Shown: in pieces, positions 39,738 to 49,979 of the stretch
How the letters are laid out: each line of letters starts with the position of its first letter
Position numbering within the stretch: position 1 is the first letter of the stretch
DNA from: Nocardioides sp. Soil805
GTDB taxonomy: Bacteria; Actinomycetota; Actinomycetes; Propionibacteriales; Nocardioidaceae
Assembly: GCF_001429625.1 (NCBI RefSeq)
Contig: NZ_LMSU01000001.1
Span: 1,292,310-1,356,309, forward strand
DNA length: 64,000 nucleotides
Reading direction: 5' to 3'
The notes under the pieces: generated by a model
What the model was told of the DNA's origin: nothing
The model's database searches: none
What the model saw: only the letters and a program-made list of their open reading frames with translations
Program-made: the position numbers and the translations under genes

Positions 39738-42476
39738 TCAACCGGCGTGCCGCCTCGCGCCTGCCACGAGCTTGAACAGCTCACCGAGGGCCAGCAGCGC
39801 GACACCGGGGACCAGGCACATCGCCCACTGGGATCCCGTCAGCGGGCTGGTGCCGAAGAGGTCCTGCAGCACCCGCGTCTCGGTGACGAGCAGGGAACCG
39901 AGGAAGGCCCATGCGAAGGCCCACAGGAGCTTCGGGTTGGACAGCGTGGCGGACCCGAAGGCGCTGTCCTCGGGGAAGCGCAGGTTGAGCGCCAGGGCGA
40001 CGTTCATGACCCCCAGGCCGACGATGGCCATCGACTGCCCGACCTGGAGCGAGTCGTACCGGGACTGGCCGATCTGGACGAGGACCAGCGTCGCGGCCGC
40101 CATGAAGGCCCCGGCGACGAACAGGCGCACCATCATCGAGCGGACGATGATCGGCTGGTCGAACGGCCGGGGCGCCCGCCGCATGATCCCGGGGGTGGCG
40201 ACGTCGAGGCCCATCACGGCCCCGATCGGGGCGACGACCGCCATGTGGACCCACAGCACCTGCGACGGGATGAGCAGGGCGGTCCCGGCGACGGCGAAGG
40301 CCGTCGAGCCGAGGAAGGCGAGGATGAACATGAACAGGTTGGCGATCTGGATCCGGAGGAACTTCTGCAGGTTGTCGTAGACCGAGCGTCCCTCCTTCAC
40401 GGCGGCGACGATGGTGGCGAAGTTGTCGTCGGCCAGGATCATCTTGGCGGCGCCCTTGGCGACATCGGTGCCGGTGATGCCCATCGCGATGCCGATGTCC
40501 GCGGCCCCGATGGCGGGTGCGTCGTTGACCCCGTCGCCGGTCATGGCGACCACGTTCTCGTTGCGCTTGAGCACCTCCACGAGCCGTACCTTGTGCTCGG
40601 GCGCGACCCGGGCGATCACGCCGATCCCCTCGATCTCCGCGGCCGCCTCCTCGTCGCTCATGGCCGCGAACTCGGTGCCGGTCACCGCCCGGCCCTCGAT
40701 GCCGAGCTCGGCTGCGATGGCTCCGGCGGTGATCGCGTGGTCGCCGGTGATCATCCGCACCCGGATCCCGGCCTCCCGGGCCTGGGCGATCGCCTTGGTG
40801 GCCTCGGCCCGCGGAGGGTCGACCTCGCCGACCAGTGCCGTCATCTCCAGGTCCTGCATGAGGGCCATCAGGTCGCCGTCGGGGTCGAACGTCGACGGGT
40901 CGAGCTCGCGCTGGGCGAACGCGAGCACTCGTCGGCCCTGGGCCGCGATCCGCTCGTTCTCGGCCAGCACGGCAGCGCGCATGTCGTCGGTGAGCGTCTC
41001 GCTCCGGCTCGCCGACATCCGTGCGGACCCCGAGCGGTCGAGGATCACGTCCGGCGCACCCTTGACGTACGCCCGGACCACCGGTGCGCCGCCGGCGCCG
41101 GTCATGAGGTGGAACGTCGCCATGAACTTGTAGTCGGAGTCGAACGGGACCGAGGCGATGCGCGGGTGGTTGCGACGGAACGCCCTGACGTCGACGCCGC
41201 CCTTCTGGGCGAGCACGTACAGCGCACCCTCGGTGGGGTCGCCCACCACGACGCCGTCCTGGATGTCGGAGTCGTTGCACAGCGCGCAGGGGAACATCAC
41301 GTAGTCGAGGTCGAGCTCCTCGTCGCCGGTGGTGCGGTGCACCTGGCCCTCGAAGGAGTAGCCCTCCCCGCTGACGGTGTAGTGGTGGGCGACGGTCGTG
41401 ATCTCCCGCACGGTCATCTGGTTGAGGGTCAAGGTGCCCGTCTTGTCGGAGTTGATCGCCGAGGTGGAGCCGAGCGTCTCCACCGACGGGAGCGACTTCA
41501 TGATGGCGTTCTTCTGGGCCATGTTCATCGAGCCGACGGAGAGGATCGTGGTGACGACGGCGGGCAGGGCGTCCGGGATCGAGCCGACGGCGAGCGCGAC
41601 ACCGATGCCGAACAGCACCGTGAAGGACTCCCCCTGCGCCAGGCCCATCACCAGGATGGCGACGAAGGCGAACAGGGCCGCGACGATGATGAAGATGGTC
41701 AGCCGGTCGACCTGCTTGGTCAGCGGCGACTTCTCGCCCTTCTGCTGGGCCAGCATGTGCGCGATGTGCCCGACCTCGGAGCCCATGCCGGTCGTGGTGA
41801 CGAGGACCTCGCCGTGCCCCCGCGTGACGTTCGTGTTCATGAACGCCATGTCCGCGCGGTCGCCGATCGCGACGTCCGGTCCGGTCACCGGCTCGGTGCG
41901 CTTCTCGACGGCCACGCTCTCCCCGGTCAGGGCGCCTTCCTCGATCTGGAGGGTGGCCGCCACGATCACGCGCCCGTCCGCGGGCACCCGGTCACCGGCG
42001 TCGAGCAGGACGATGTCCCCCGGCACCAGTTCCTCGGCCGGCACCTCGGTCACGTCGCCGTCGCGGCGTACCTTCGCGACGGCCTTCATCATGGCGCCCA
42101 GGGCCGCGGCCGCTGCCTCGGCCTTGCCCTCCTGGTGGTAGCCGAGCCAGGCGTTGAAGAGCGTCAGCAGGGTCAGCCCCACGGCGGTCCCGTACTCGCC
42201 GATCAACAGGCTGACGAGAGCGGCCACGACCAGGACGATCTGCATGTACTCGCGGTAGTGGGCGAGGAACCGCTTCCAGACCGGCGCGGCCTCGGGAGCG
42301 GCGAGGGCGTTGGGCCCGGTCTCTGCGAGGCGTCGCTGCGCCTCGGCTTGCGTGAGACCGGTGCGCGGGTCGACCTCGAGGCGGGCCGCGACCTCGTCGA
42401 TCGCCTGCGCGTACCAGGGGACCTGCGGCGCCGCCGTGCCCGGCGCACCGGCGGGCGGGCGCTCGGTCGCGGTCAC
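39738..42476 (-). CDS. P2-type cation-transporting ATPase with non-canonical ion site
   Basis: A 912-residue P-type ATPase: N-terminal cation-ATPase domain, TGES (184-187), phosphorylated Asp344 in SDKTGTLT, TGDHA, and MTGDGVNDAPA, with C-terminal helices. It groups with calcium/proton-type pumps, but helix 4 has PDALP (301-305) instead of PEGLP, and the helix 6 region VLWVHMAVVAPIG lacks the Asn and Asp that bind calcium in SERCA. The ion is therefore unknown. GTG at 42476 overlaps the PPK2 stop (GTGA). Confidence 0.9.
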   Translation of the reverse strand: MTATERPPAGAPGTAAPQVPWYAQAIDEVAARLEVDPRTGLTQAEAQRRLAETGPNALAAPEAAPVWKRFLAHYREYMQIVLVVAALVSLLIGEYGTAVGLTLLTLFNAWLGYHQEGKAEAAAAALGAMMKAVAKVRRDGDVTEVPAEELVPGDIVLLDAGDRVPADGRVIVAATLQIEEGALTGESVAVEKRTEPVTGPDVAIGDRADMAFMNTNVTRGHGEVLVTTTGMGSEVGHIAHMLAQQKGEKSPLTKQVDRLTIFIIVAALFAFVAILVMGLAQGESFTVLFGIGVALAVGSIPDALPAVVTTILSVGSMNMAQKNAIMKSLPSVETLGSTSAINSDKTGTLTLNQMTVREITTVAHHYTVSGEGYSFEGQVHRTTGDEELDLDYVMFPCALCNDSDIQDGVVVGDPTEGALYVLAQKGGVDVRAFRRNHPRIASVPFDSDYKFMATFHLMTGAGGAPVVRAYVKGAPDVILDRSGSARMSASRSETLTDDMRAAVLAENERIAAQGRRVLAFAQRELDPSTFDPDGDLMALMQDLEMTALVGEVDPPRAEATKAIAQAREAGIRVRMITGDHAITAGAIAAELGIEGRAVTGTEFAAMSDEEAAAEIEGIGVIARVAPEHKVRLVEVLKRNENVVAMTGDGVNDAPAIGAADIGIAMGITGTDVAKGAAKMILADDNFATIVAAVKEGRSVYDNLQKFLRIQIANLFMFILAFLGSTAFAVAGTALLIPSQVLWVHMAVVAPIGAVMGLDVATPGIMRRAPRPFDQPIIVRSMMVRLFVAGAFMAAATLVLVQIGQSRYDSLQVGQSMAIVGLGVMNVALALNLRFPEDSAFGSATLSNPKLLWAFAWAFLGSLLVTETRVLQDLFGTSPLTGSQWAMCLVPGVALLALGELFKLVAGARRHAG

Positions 42477-43333
42477 GCCCGTCCCCCCTCGTAGAAGTGG
42501 TCGTCGATGTTGCGGGGAACCAGGGCCGGCCTCCGGTAGTCCCCCGGCTTCTGGCGCTTGGGCAGCTCGACCTTCGTGGCCTCGAGCGGTGCGTACGGGA
42601 TCTGGGTGAGCAGGTGGCTGATCAGGTTCAGGCGACCGCGCTTCTTGTCGTCGCTGTGCACGACGAACCAGGGCGCCCAGGCCGTGTCGGTGGCGGCGAA
42701 CATCGCGTCGCGGGCCCGGGAGTAGTCGTACCAGCGGCTGTAGGACAACAGGTCCATGCCGGAGAGCTTCCACACCTTGCGCGGGTCGTGGATCCGGCTC
42801 TCGATGCGTCGCGTCTGCTCCGCCTCGGACACCTCGAGCCAGTACTTGAGGAGGATGATCCCCGAGTCCACCATCGCCCGCTCGAACCCGGGCGCCTGCT
42901 CGAGGAACTTCTCGGCCTCCTCGGGGGTGCAGAAGCCCATGACCCGCTCGACGCCGGCGCGGTTGTACCAGCTGCGGTCGAAGACGATCACCTCCCCCGC
43001 GGCCGGGAAGTGCTCCATGTAGCGCTGGATGTACATCTGCGACTTCTGCCGCTCGGTGGGCGTGGGCAGCGCGACCACGCGGAAGACCCGGGGGCTGACC
43101 CGTTCCACGATCCGCTTGATCGTGCCGCCCTTGCCGGCGGTGTCACGACCCTCGAACACGACGCAGATCCTGGCGCCGCTGGCCTTGACCCACTCCTGGA
43201 GGGCGACGAGCTCGGCCTGGAGCGTCGCGAGCTCGGCCTCGTACTCCCGCCGGTGCAGCCTCCTCGCCCCGTCCGGGGCGGGGGCGTCGTCCGTGGCCGG
43301 CTGGTGCCCCGCCGTCGTGTGGTGCTTGCTCAT
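42473..43333 (-). CDS. ppk2: Polyphosphate kinase 2 (PPK2)
   Basis: PPK2 enzymes move phosphate between polyphosphate and nucleotides (class I preferentially makes GTP or ATP from polyP and NDP). The 286-residue single-domain protein has Walker A GRDTAGKGG (62-70), the lid DRSWYNRAGVERVMGF and SGMDLLSYSRWYDY. ATG at 43333 has GAGGG eight bases upstream; an in-frame ATG at 43375 lacks one. It is translationally coupled to the following P-type ATPase, suggesting local ATP supply or joint stress control (inference). Confidence 0.92.
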   Translation of the reverse strand: MSKHHTTAGHQPATDDAPAPDGARRLHRREYEAELATLQAELVALQEWVKASGARICVVFEGRDTAGKGGTIKRIVERVSPRVFRVVALPTPTERQKSQMYIQRYMEHFPAAGEVIVFDRSWYNRAGVERVMGFCTPEEAEKFLEQAPGFERAMVDSGIILLKYWLEVSEAEQTRRIESRIHDPRKVWKLSGMDLLSYSRWYDYSRARDAMFAATDTAWAPWFVVHSDDKKRGRLNLISHLLTQIPYAPLEATKVELPKRQKPGDYRRPALVPRNIDDHFYEGGRA

Positions 43334-43527
43334 GGAGATCGCCCTCACCGGTATCGGGGACGTACGGCGCGCCACCGGTCAGCCACGCGGCCGACGAGGC
43401 GGCGCGGTCGCCCACCTCTGGCGACCCACTCTCGGCACGGGCGGACGGCGTCGCCTCCCCCCGGGGGGATGACTGCGGTGAGGGCACGAGCGATCTCTGG
43501 TGACCGGCGGCGGGCCGGGCCCGACGA
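43334..43527. other. Gap between PPK2 and pdxH
   Basis: 194 bases without a supported gene. Contains a CCCCCCGGGGGG palindrome near 43457-43470 that could end pdxH transcripts; no promoter elements could be fixed for ppk2. Confidence 0.4.
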
Positions 43528-44193
43528 CTACGGGGCGAGGCGGCGCACGGCCCAGCCGGACGGCGTACGGCTGTAGACCAGGCGGTCGTGCATGCGGCTG
43601 CTGCGCCCCTGCCAGAACTCCACGACCTCCGGGCGCACCCGGTAGCCGCCCCAGTGGTCCGGCACGTCGACCTCGCCCGGGAACTGCTCCTGCACCCGCG
43701 CGTAGTCCGCCGCCAGCGCGGCCCTGCTCGCCACGACCGAGGACTGCCGTGAGGCCCAGGCTCCCAGCTGGGCGCCGCGCGGGCGGGAGTGGAAGTAGGC
43801 CTCCACCTCGGCGCGCGGCAACGGGGTGGCGGTGCCCTCGACCCGGACCTGGCGCTCCACCGGGTGCCACGGGAAGAGCAGCGCGCAGCGCGGGTTGGCC
43901 GCCAGCTCCTCTCCCTTGCGCGACTCCTCGTTGGTGAAGAACACGAAGCCGTCGGGCCCCAGGCCCTTGAGCAGGACCATCCGCGACGAGGGGGCGCCGT
44001 CCGGGGTGGCGGTCGCGACCACCATCGCGTTGGGCTCGTGCAGCCGGGCCTCGACGGCCTCCCGCAGCCAGCGGGCGAACATCTCGATCGGGTCCGGATC
44101 GAGGTCGGGGAGGTCGAGACCCCCGCGGGAGTACTCCTCGCGCAGGGCCGCCAGGTCCACGGCAGGGGCGGCGGCGGGGTCGGCGGGCTCCAT
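43528..44193 (-). CDS. pdxH: Pyridoxamine 5'-phosphate oxidase PdxH
   Basis: FMN enzyme making pyridoxal 5'-phosphate from pyridoxine/pyridoxamine phosphate. The 221-residue protein has AMVVATATPDGAPSSRMVLLKG, FFTNEESRKGEELAANP, LFPWHPVERQVRVEG and the C-terminal EFWQGRSSRMHDRLVY with WAVRRLAP end, all characteristic. ATG at 44193 is seven bases behind TAGGGT. Divergent from citrate synthase, a common actinobacterial pairing. PLP made here is used by SerC encoded 3 kb away. Confidence 0.95.
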   Translation of the reverse strand: MEPADPAAAPAVDLAALREEYSRGGLDLPDLDPDPIEMFARWLREAVEARLHEPNAMVVATATPDGAPSSRMVLLKGLGPDGFVFFTNEESRKGEELAANPRCALLFPWHPVERQVRVEGTATPLPRAEVEAYFHSRPRGAQLGAWASRQSSVVASRAALAADYARVQEQFPGEVDVPDHWGGYRVRPEVVEFWQGRSSRMHDRLVYSRTPSGWAVRRLAP

Positions 44194-44200
44194 GGCTGCG

Positions 44201-44206
44201 ACCCTA
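44201..44206 (-). promoter_or_regulatory. -10-like box of pdxH (TAGGGT-N7-ATG)
   Basis: TAGGGT on the minus strand, seven bases before ATG 44193. The divergent region to citrate synthase also has an imperfect inverted repeat, CAATG...GCCCGC-CTCC-GCGGGC-CATTG, at about 44247-44276. Confidence 0.4.
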
Positions 44207-44331
44207 GCCCGGCGTGCGGTGGCGCCGGGGCCCCACGGCAGGTGCACAATGAGGCGCCCGCCTCCGCGGGCCATTGCGCCCGCCCACCCCGCCGGCGCAT
44301 CCACACGCAGGCCGCAGAGGAGCGCACGGAC

Positions 44332-45438
44332 ATGACGCAGGTGCACCACGGACTCGAGGGAGTCGTCGCGTTCGAGACCGAGATCGCCGAGCCCGACAAG
44401 GAGGGGTCGGCGCTGCGCTACCGCGGCGTCGACATCGAGGAGATCGTCGGCCGGGTCCCGTTCGAGAACATCTGGGGGCTGCTCATCGACGGCTCCTACA
44501 CGCCCGGCCTGCCCGCGGCCGAGCCCTTCAACCTGCCCGTCCACACCGGCGACGTCCGCGTGGACGTGCAGGCCGCCGTCGCGATGCTCGCCCCCGCCTT
44601 CGGCTTCGGGCAGACCTACGACATCACTGACGAGCAGGCCCGCGAGGACCTCGCGCGGGTGGCCGTCATGGTCCTGTCGTACGCCGCCCAGTCCGCGCGC
44701 GGACTGCACCTGCCGGTCGTCTCCCAGAAGGAGGTCGACCAGGGGGGCACCCTGGCGGAGAAGTTCCTGATCCGCTGGAAGGGCGAGGCCGACCCCAAGC
44801 ACGTCAAGGCCATCGACGCCTACTGGTCCTCGGCCGCCGAGCACGGCATGAACGCCTCCACCTTCACCGCCCGGGTCATCACCTCGACCGGCGCCGACGT
44901 GGCCGCTGCCTTCTCGGGCGCGATCGGCGCCATGAGCGGCCCCCTGCACGGCGGGGCACCGTCCCGGGTGCTCGGGATGATCGAGGAGGTGGAGCGGCGC
45001 GACGGCGACGCCGCGTCGTACGTCAAGGAGCTGCTCGACAACGGCGAGCGACTGATGGGCTTCGGCCACCGCGTCTACCGCGCCGAGGACCCGCGGGCCC
45101 GGGTCCTGCGCCGGACCGCCAAGGAGCTCGACGCCCCGCGCTACGCCGTCGCCGAGGCTCTCGAGCAGGCAGCCCTCGCCGAGCTGCGTGAGCGGCGCCC
45201 CGACCGCGTGCTCGAGACGAACGTGGAGTTCTGGGCCGCGATCGTCCTCGACTTCGCCGAGGTGCCGCCGACCATGTTCACCTCGATGTTCACCTGCGCC
45301 CGCACCGGCGGCTGGTCGGCGCACATCCTGGAGCAGAAGCGCACCGGCCGGCTCATCCGGCCCTCGGCGATCTACACCGGCCCGCCCTCGCGCCCCGCGT
45401 CCGCCGTGGACGGCTGGGACGAGGGCTGGGGCGCCTGA
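44332..45438 (+). CDS. Citrate synthase (type 2 / CitA-like)
   Basis: Condenses acetyl-CoA and oxaloacetate at the entry of the TCA cycle. The 368-residue protein has the catalytic residues in GPLHGGAPS (His206), GFGHRVYRAEDPRA (His246) and VLDFAEVPP (Asp), and ends with WSAHILEQKRTGRLIRP. It is shorter than the hexameric main citrate synthase of gram-negatives; Streptomyces and Nocardioides keep this form next to pdxH as citrate synthase 2. ATG at 44332 has AGAGGAG nine bases upstream. Confidence 0.95.
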   Translation: MTQVHHGLEGVVAFETEIAEPDKEGSALRYRGVDIEEIVGRVPFENIWGLLIDGSYTPGLPAAEPFNLPVHTGDVRVDVQAAVAMLAPAFGFGQTYDITDEQAREDLARVAVMVLSYAAQSARGLHLPVVSQKEVDQGGTLAEKFLIRWKGEADPKHVKAIDAYWSSAAEHGMNASTFTARVITSTGADVAAAFSGAIGAMSGPLHGGAPSRVLGMIEEVERRDGDAASYVKELLDNGERLMGFGHRVYRAEDPRARVLRRTAKELDAPRYAVAEALEQAALAELRERRPDRVLETNVEFWAAIVLDFAEVPPTMFTSMFTCARTGGWSAHILEQKRTGRLIRPSAIYTGPPSRPASAVDGWDEGWGA

Positions 45439-45462
45439 TCGCAGCGCCCTCGGGCCGGCCGC

Positions 45463-46098
45463 TCAGGCGGTCGGCGGCGCGAGGGCCTGCTCGACGTACC
45501 AGCTGGTGAGCCCGCGGGCCCCCGCCTTGCTGAGCGAGACGTGCACGTGGTCGCGGTGCCGCAGCGTGACCGAGCAGGCCCGGCGGGTCCGGCAGCCGGA
45601 GCTGAGGTACTTCGTGGGCTCGAAGCCGTCCCAGGCGGCGTACATCCGGTCGTTCCAGATGACGTACATGATGCCCATCCGGCGGGCCAGCGCGTCGGTG
45701 TCGCCAAGCTCGTCGTCGGCGAAGGCCTCGATGAGGAACGCGTCGGCGATCGCGCGGTCGTCGGGGTCGCTGGCGTCGAGCATCCAGTCGAAGGCGCGCC
45801 CGTCCTTGTGCTCGGACTGGCCACCGCTCGAGCAGGCGCGCAGGGTGCCGCCGTACACGCCGCCGCGGGCGACCAGCCACCGACCCAGCGCGACGGTGCC
45901 GGGCTTGTCCTTGCGGGCGCACGTCTTCTGTGGCTGGTAGGGCGGGTAGGCCTCGACGGGCATGGCGTAGCGCTGGGACGCCGTGGCGTCGGACGAGGTG
46001 GCGTGGGTCGACGTGGCGTGCGCCGGAACCGTGAGCAGGCCCGCGGAGACCACGAGGCTCGAGAGGACGGCGAGCACCACCGTCAGTCCCCTGCGCAT
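45463..46098 (-). CDS. Secreted protein with M15-peptidase-like metal motifs
   Basis: A 211-residue exported protein: signal peptide of about 28 residues ending PAHA, then a domain with SEHKDGRAFDW and HRDHVHVSLS. The SxHxxGxAxD and HxH patterns resemble the zinc site of VanY/M15 carboxypeptidases and related actinobacterial secreted domains. Cysteine pairs (KTCARK, RACSSG, SGCRTRRAC) suggest disulfides. Enzyme activity is unproven. ATG at 46098 has GGAGGGG four bases upstream. Confidence 0.75.
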   Translation of the reverse strand: MRRGLTVVLAVLSSLVVSAGLLTVPAHATSTHATSSDATASQRYAMPVEAYPPYQPQKTCARKDKPGTVALGRWLVARGGVYGGTLRACSSGGQSEHKDGRAFDWMLDASDPDDRAIADAFLIEAFADDELGDTDALARRMGIMYVIWNDRMYAAWDGFEPTKYLSSGCRTRRACSVTLRHRDHVHVSLSKAGARGLTSWYVEQALAPPTA

Positions 46099-46242
46099 GT
46101 CCCCTCCTCGCCCCGTCGGTCGCCCGTCGACCCGGGACGAGGCTAGGTGCGCGGGGAGGGACGCGTGGGGCGAATGGGGAAAGAAGTGGTCAGGGCCCGG
46201 CGTGTCGACTGGACATCCGACGATCCCGCCGACCAACGAGTG

Positions 46243-46788
46243 TCAGAGCGGCTTGCCGAAGCAGCGGCTCAGCGGGGAGTCGCGGTAGTAGCCGAAGCCC
46301 TCGATGCGGTCGTAGCCCGCCGAGGAGTAGAGCTCGATCGCCTCGGGCTGCTTCTCCCCCGTCTCGAGCACGATGGCCTCCGCGCCGGCGTCGCGGGCGG
46401 TCGCCTCGAGGTGCGCCAGCATCCTCCGCGCCAGGCCCAGGCCGCGCGCCGGGGGCGCGACGTACATCCGCTTCACCTCGGCGGTGCGCGTCGTGCCGGC
46501 GAGCAGGATGTCCGTACGCCGCCGCCAGGCACCCGAGGTGACCGGGACGCCGTCGAGGCGACCCACGAAGAACATCCCGGTCGGGTCCTCGAACTCGCTG
46601 GCGTCGATCGGGGACTCGTCACGACCGCCGTAGCGCGCGACGTACTCCTCCTGCACCTGCTCGACCAGCAGGACCGCGTCGGGAGCGGTGATCGGCACCC
46701 GCTCGATCTCCAGCCGGAGCGCCGGCCGGGGCGCCTCGACTGGTGGACCCGCTGCCACGCCGGGTGCGTCGGATGAGAGGCTGTGCAC
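46243..46788 (-). CDS. GNAT family N-acetyltransferase
   Basis: A 181-residue GNAT protein with VKRMYVAPPARGLGLARRML (acetyl-CoA loop, 20 residues) and EAIELYSSAGYDRIEGFGYY; similar to PhnO-like small acetyltransferases of unknown substrate. GTG at 46788 is six bases behind TACGCT (leaderless). Divergent from serC. Confidence 0.87.
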   Translation of the reverse strand: MHSLSSDAPGVAAGPPVEAPRPALRLEIERVPITAPDAVLLVEQVQEEYVARYGGRDESPIDASEFEDPTGMFFVGRLDGVPVTSGAWRRRTDILLAGTTRTAEVKRMYVAPPARGLGLARRMLAHLEATARDAGAEAIVLETGEKQPEAIELYSSAGYDRIEGFGYYRDSPLSRCFGKPL

Positions 46789-46794
46789 GCTGAC

Positions 46795-46800
46795 AGCGTA
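46795..46800 (-). promoter_or_regulatory. Leaderless -10 of the GNAT gene (TACGCT-N6-GTG)
   Basis: TACGCT on the minus strand, six bases before GTG 46788. Confidence 0.5.
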
Positions 46801-46822
46801 GTCAGGGACCTCTCACCACTGA

Positions 46823-47959
<1,137 letters not shown>

Positions 47960-47974
47960 CCCACCGGACGCGGG

Positions 47975-48973
47975 TCAGGCGTCCTTGAGCAGGCGCAGCA
48001 CGGCCCGCTCGAGGGCAGCCTGGCGCGCGTCGGCGGTGTCGTACGACGAGCGCACCGTGATCGTCCTCCCGTGCTCGTAGGCCTCGACCACCCGTGGGTC
48101 GACGTAGGCCGTGCGCGCCAGGGTCGGGGTGTTGCCGAGGAACTCCGAGACCTCCTTCATGGTGGCCGCGACCGCGCGCTTGCGCGACGCCTTGGTCTGC
48201 CCCGGCTCGTCGGTGCCGGCCAGGGCGGCGGCCGCGATCACGGTGGCGTGCCAGGTCCGGAAGTCCTTGGCCGTGGCCTCGATCCCGGTCGCCTCCCGCA
48301 CGTAGTCGTTGACCTGGCCGGAGTCGAGGCCACGCCACGTCCGCCCGTCCTTCCACGCCAGCAGCCGGTCGCCGCCACCGCGGCGGGCGCGCATCACGTC
48401 GAGGGCGGCGACGGTCGCCTCGTCGTCGATCTCGATGCAGTGCTCGACGCCGGACTTGCCCACGAAGCAGAACGTCAGCCTGCCGCGACGCTTGGTCACG
48501 TGCTCGCGCAGCAGGGTGGTCAGGCCGAAGGAGCCGTTGGTGTCGGTGTAGACGTCGTTTCCGATCCGGAAGTAGCCGAGGTCGAGCAGCCGGACCGCGA
48601 CGGCGCAGGCGCGCTCCTGGGTCATCCCCTCGGTGCCGAGGTCGGTGAGCACCCGCTCCCGGGCCTTGGACATCGCCTTGCCGAAGTCGATGATCCGCTC
48701 GAACTTCGCCGCGTCCCGGCTCGCCCGCCACTGCGGGTGGTAGAGGTACTGACGCCGCCCGGCGTCGTCGGTGCCGACCGCCTGCAGGTGGCCGTTGGCG
48801 TACGGCGTGATCCAGACGTCCTGCCAGGCCGGCGGGATCACCAGGTCCTTGCAGCGCTGGACCTCGTCGCCGCCGAGCCTCTCCCCGTGCTGGTCGAGGT
48901 AGGTGAAGCCCTTGCCCACCCGGCGTCGAGTCCAGCCCGGTTGGTCAGGGGCGGTACGGCGCAGGCGGGGCAT
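47975..48973 (-). CDS. DNA topoisomerase IB (poxvirus/eukaryote type)
   Basis: Relaxes supercoils by a 3'-phosphotyrosine intermediate without ATP. The 332-residue protein has the bacterial TopIB features: small N-terminal domain (VGKGFTYLDQHGERLGG), VIPPAWQDVWI, then a tyrosine-recombinase-like catalytic domain with LLDLGYFRIGND, KDFRTWHATV and Tyr290 in LARTAYVDPRVV. ATG at 48973 sits seven bases behind TAGCCT. It is an accessory enzyme found sporadically in bacteria. Confidence 0.92.
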   Translation of the reverse strand: MPRLRRTAPDQPGWTRRRVGKGFTYLDQHGERLGGDEVQRCKDLVIPPAWQDVWITPYANGHLQAVGTDDAGRRQYLYHPQWRASRDAAKFERIIDFGKAMSKARERVLTDLGTEGMTQERACAVAVRLLDLGYFRIGNDVYTDTNGSFGLTTLLREHVTKRRGRLTFCFVGKSGVEHCIEIDDEATVAALDVMRARRGGGDRLLAWKDGRTWRGLDSGQVNDYVREATGIEATAKDFRTWHATVIAAAALAGTDEPGQTKASRKRAVAATMKEVSEFLGNTPTLARTAYVDPRVVEAYEHGRTITVRSSYDTADARQAALERAVLRLLKDA

Positions 48974-48980
48974 GACGGTG

Positions 48981-48986
48981 AGGCTA
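48981..48986 (-). promoter_or_regulatory. -10-like box of topoisomerase IB (TAGCCT-N7-ATG)
   Basis: TAGCCT on the minus strand, seven bases before ATG 48973; it overlaps the last codons of the upstream gene. Confidence 0.4.
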
Positions 48987-49979
48987 GTGGGGCCTCAGGC
49001 TGCGCCACAGCACCCCTAGGGCGATCACGCCGACCACGCCCCACGCGAGCCACGGCCAGGCGTAGCGGTCGGGCGGGGCGTCGCCGACGTCCTGCACGGT
49101 CGTGCCCCCGTCGGGCGACGAGGTCGGCGCGGCGGTCGTGGGCACCGGCTCCGCCATGGCCCGCTCGATCCGGGCCGGCACCCGCACGGACAGGACCTGC
49201 GCGCCCACGCCCTCGCTGCTGAGGAGCACCCGGCCGTCGGGGGTGACCGCCAGGCCCTCGCCCTGCTGCTGCGCGGGCAGGTCCCACGTGCCGACCGTCT
49301 CCAGCTCGGGGAAGGTGTAGACCACGGCGCGCGAGTAGGTGCGCAGCACGACGTGCCGGCCGTCGGGGAAGAACGCGCCGTCGGTGACGAGCCCGACGAC
49401 CTGGCCCTTCAGCCCGAGCTGGTTGGGGGCGTCGTCGGCCATCTCCGGCGGGGCCGCGTAGACCTCGCCGGCGAACACGCCCTTGGTCACCACGAGGAGA
49501 CGTCCCGTCGTGGGGTCGGCGATCAACGTCTCGGCGTCGCGCGGGCCGTCGGGGTAGACCAGGTCGATCGTCTCCTCGTCGACCGTGCGGTCGCCGTCGC
49601 CCACCGGCACCCGGGTCACCTGGATCGAGTCGCGGGACCCGGTGTTGTCCCCGATGTCCCCCACCCAGACCCGGCCGGGGCCGGCGGGGGCCAGGGCCTC
49701 GACGTCGCGCGGCCCGTCGGCCCAGTAGGTGGTGCCGACCGTGCGGCCTGTCGCGGCGTCGACGCTGAAGACCCGCCCGATGTCGCCGGAGTCGTTGACC
49801 GTCCACACCCGGTCGCCCGCCGCGACCAGCCCGCTCGACTCGGCGATCTCGGGGTCGGCGAAGGAGAACACCACCCGGCCGTCGTCGGGCTCGGCCCCCA
49901 TCGCCCATCCGACGGCGAAGGGCGCCAGCACCGCAGCGCCGGCGAGCACGGTCAGCAGGCGCCGCCGGCGATCAGCCAC
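48984..49979 (-). CDS. Membrane-anchored beta-propeller-like exported protein
   Basis: 331 residues: N-terminal signal or membrane helix (about 7-28), extracytoplasmic repeats of WVGDIGDNTGSRDSIQV, DAETLIADPTTGRLLVVTKG and GEGLAVTPDGRVLLSSEG type that look like six-bladed propeller strands, a Pro/Thr-rich linker and a C-terminal membrane helix (about 308-327) with RSLRPH end. No enzyme motif seen. GTG at 49979 overlaps the upstream methyltransferase stop by eight bases, so it is co-translated. Confidence 0.82.
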   Translation of the reverse strand: MADRRRRLLTVLAGAAVLAPFAVGWAMGAEPDDGRVVFSFADPEIAESSGLVAAGDRVWTVNDSGDIGRVFSVDAATGRTVGTTYWADGPRDVEALAPAGPGRVWVGDIGDNTGSRDSIQVTRVPVGDGDRTVDEETIDLVYPDGPRDAETLIADPTTGRLLVVTKGVFAGEVYAAPPEMADDAPNQLGLKGQVVGLVTDGAFFPDGRHVVLRTYSRAVVYTFPELETVGTWDLPAQQQGEGLAVTPDGRVLLSSEGVGAQVLSVRVPARIERAMAEPVPTTAAPTSSPDGGTTVQDVGDAPPDRYAWPWLAWGVVGVIALGVLWRSLRPH

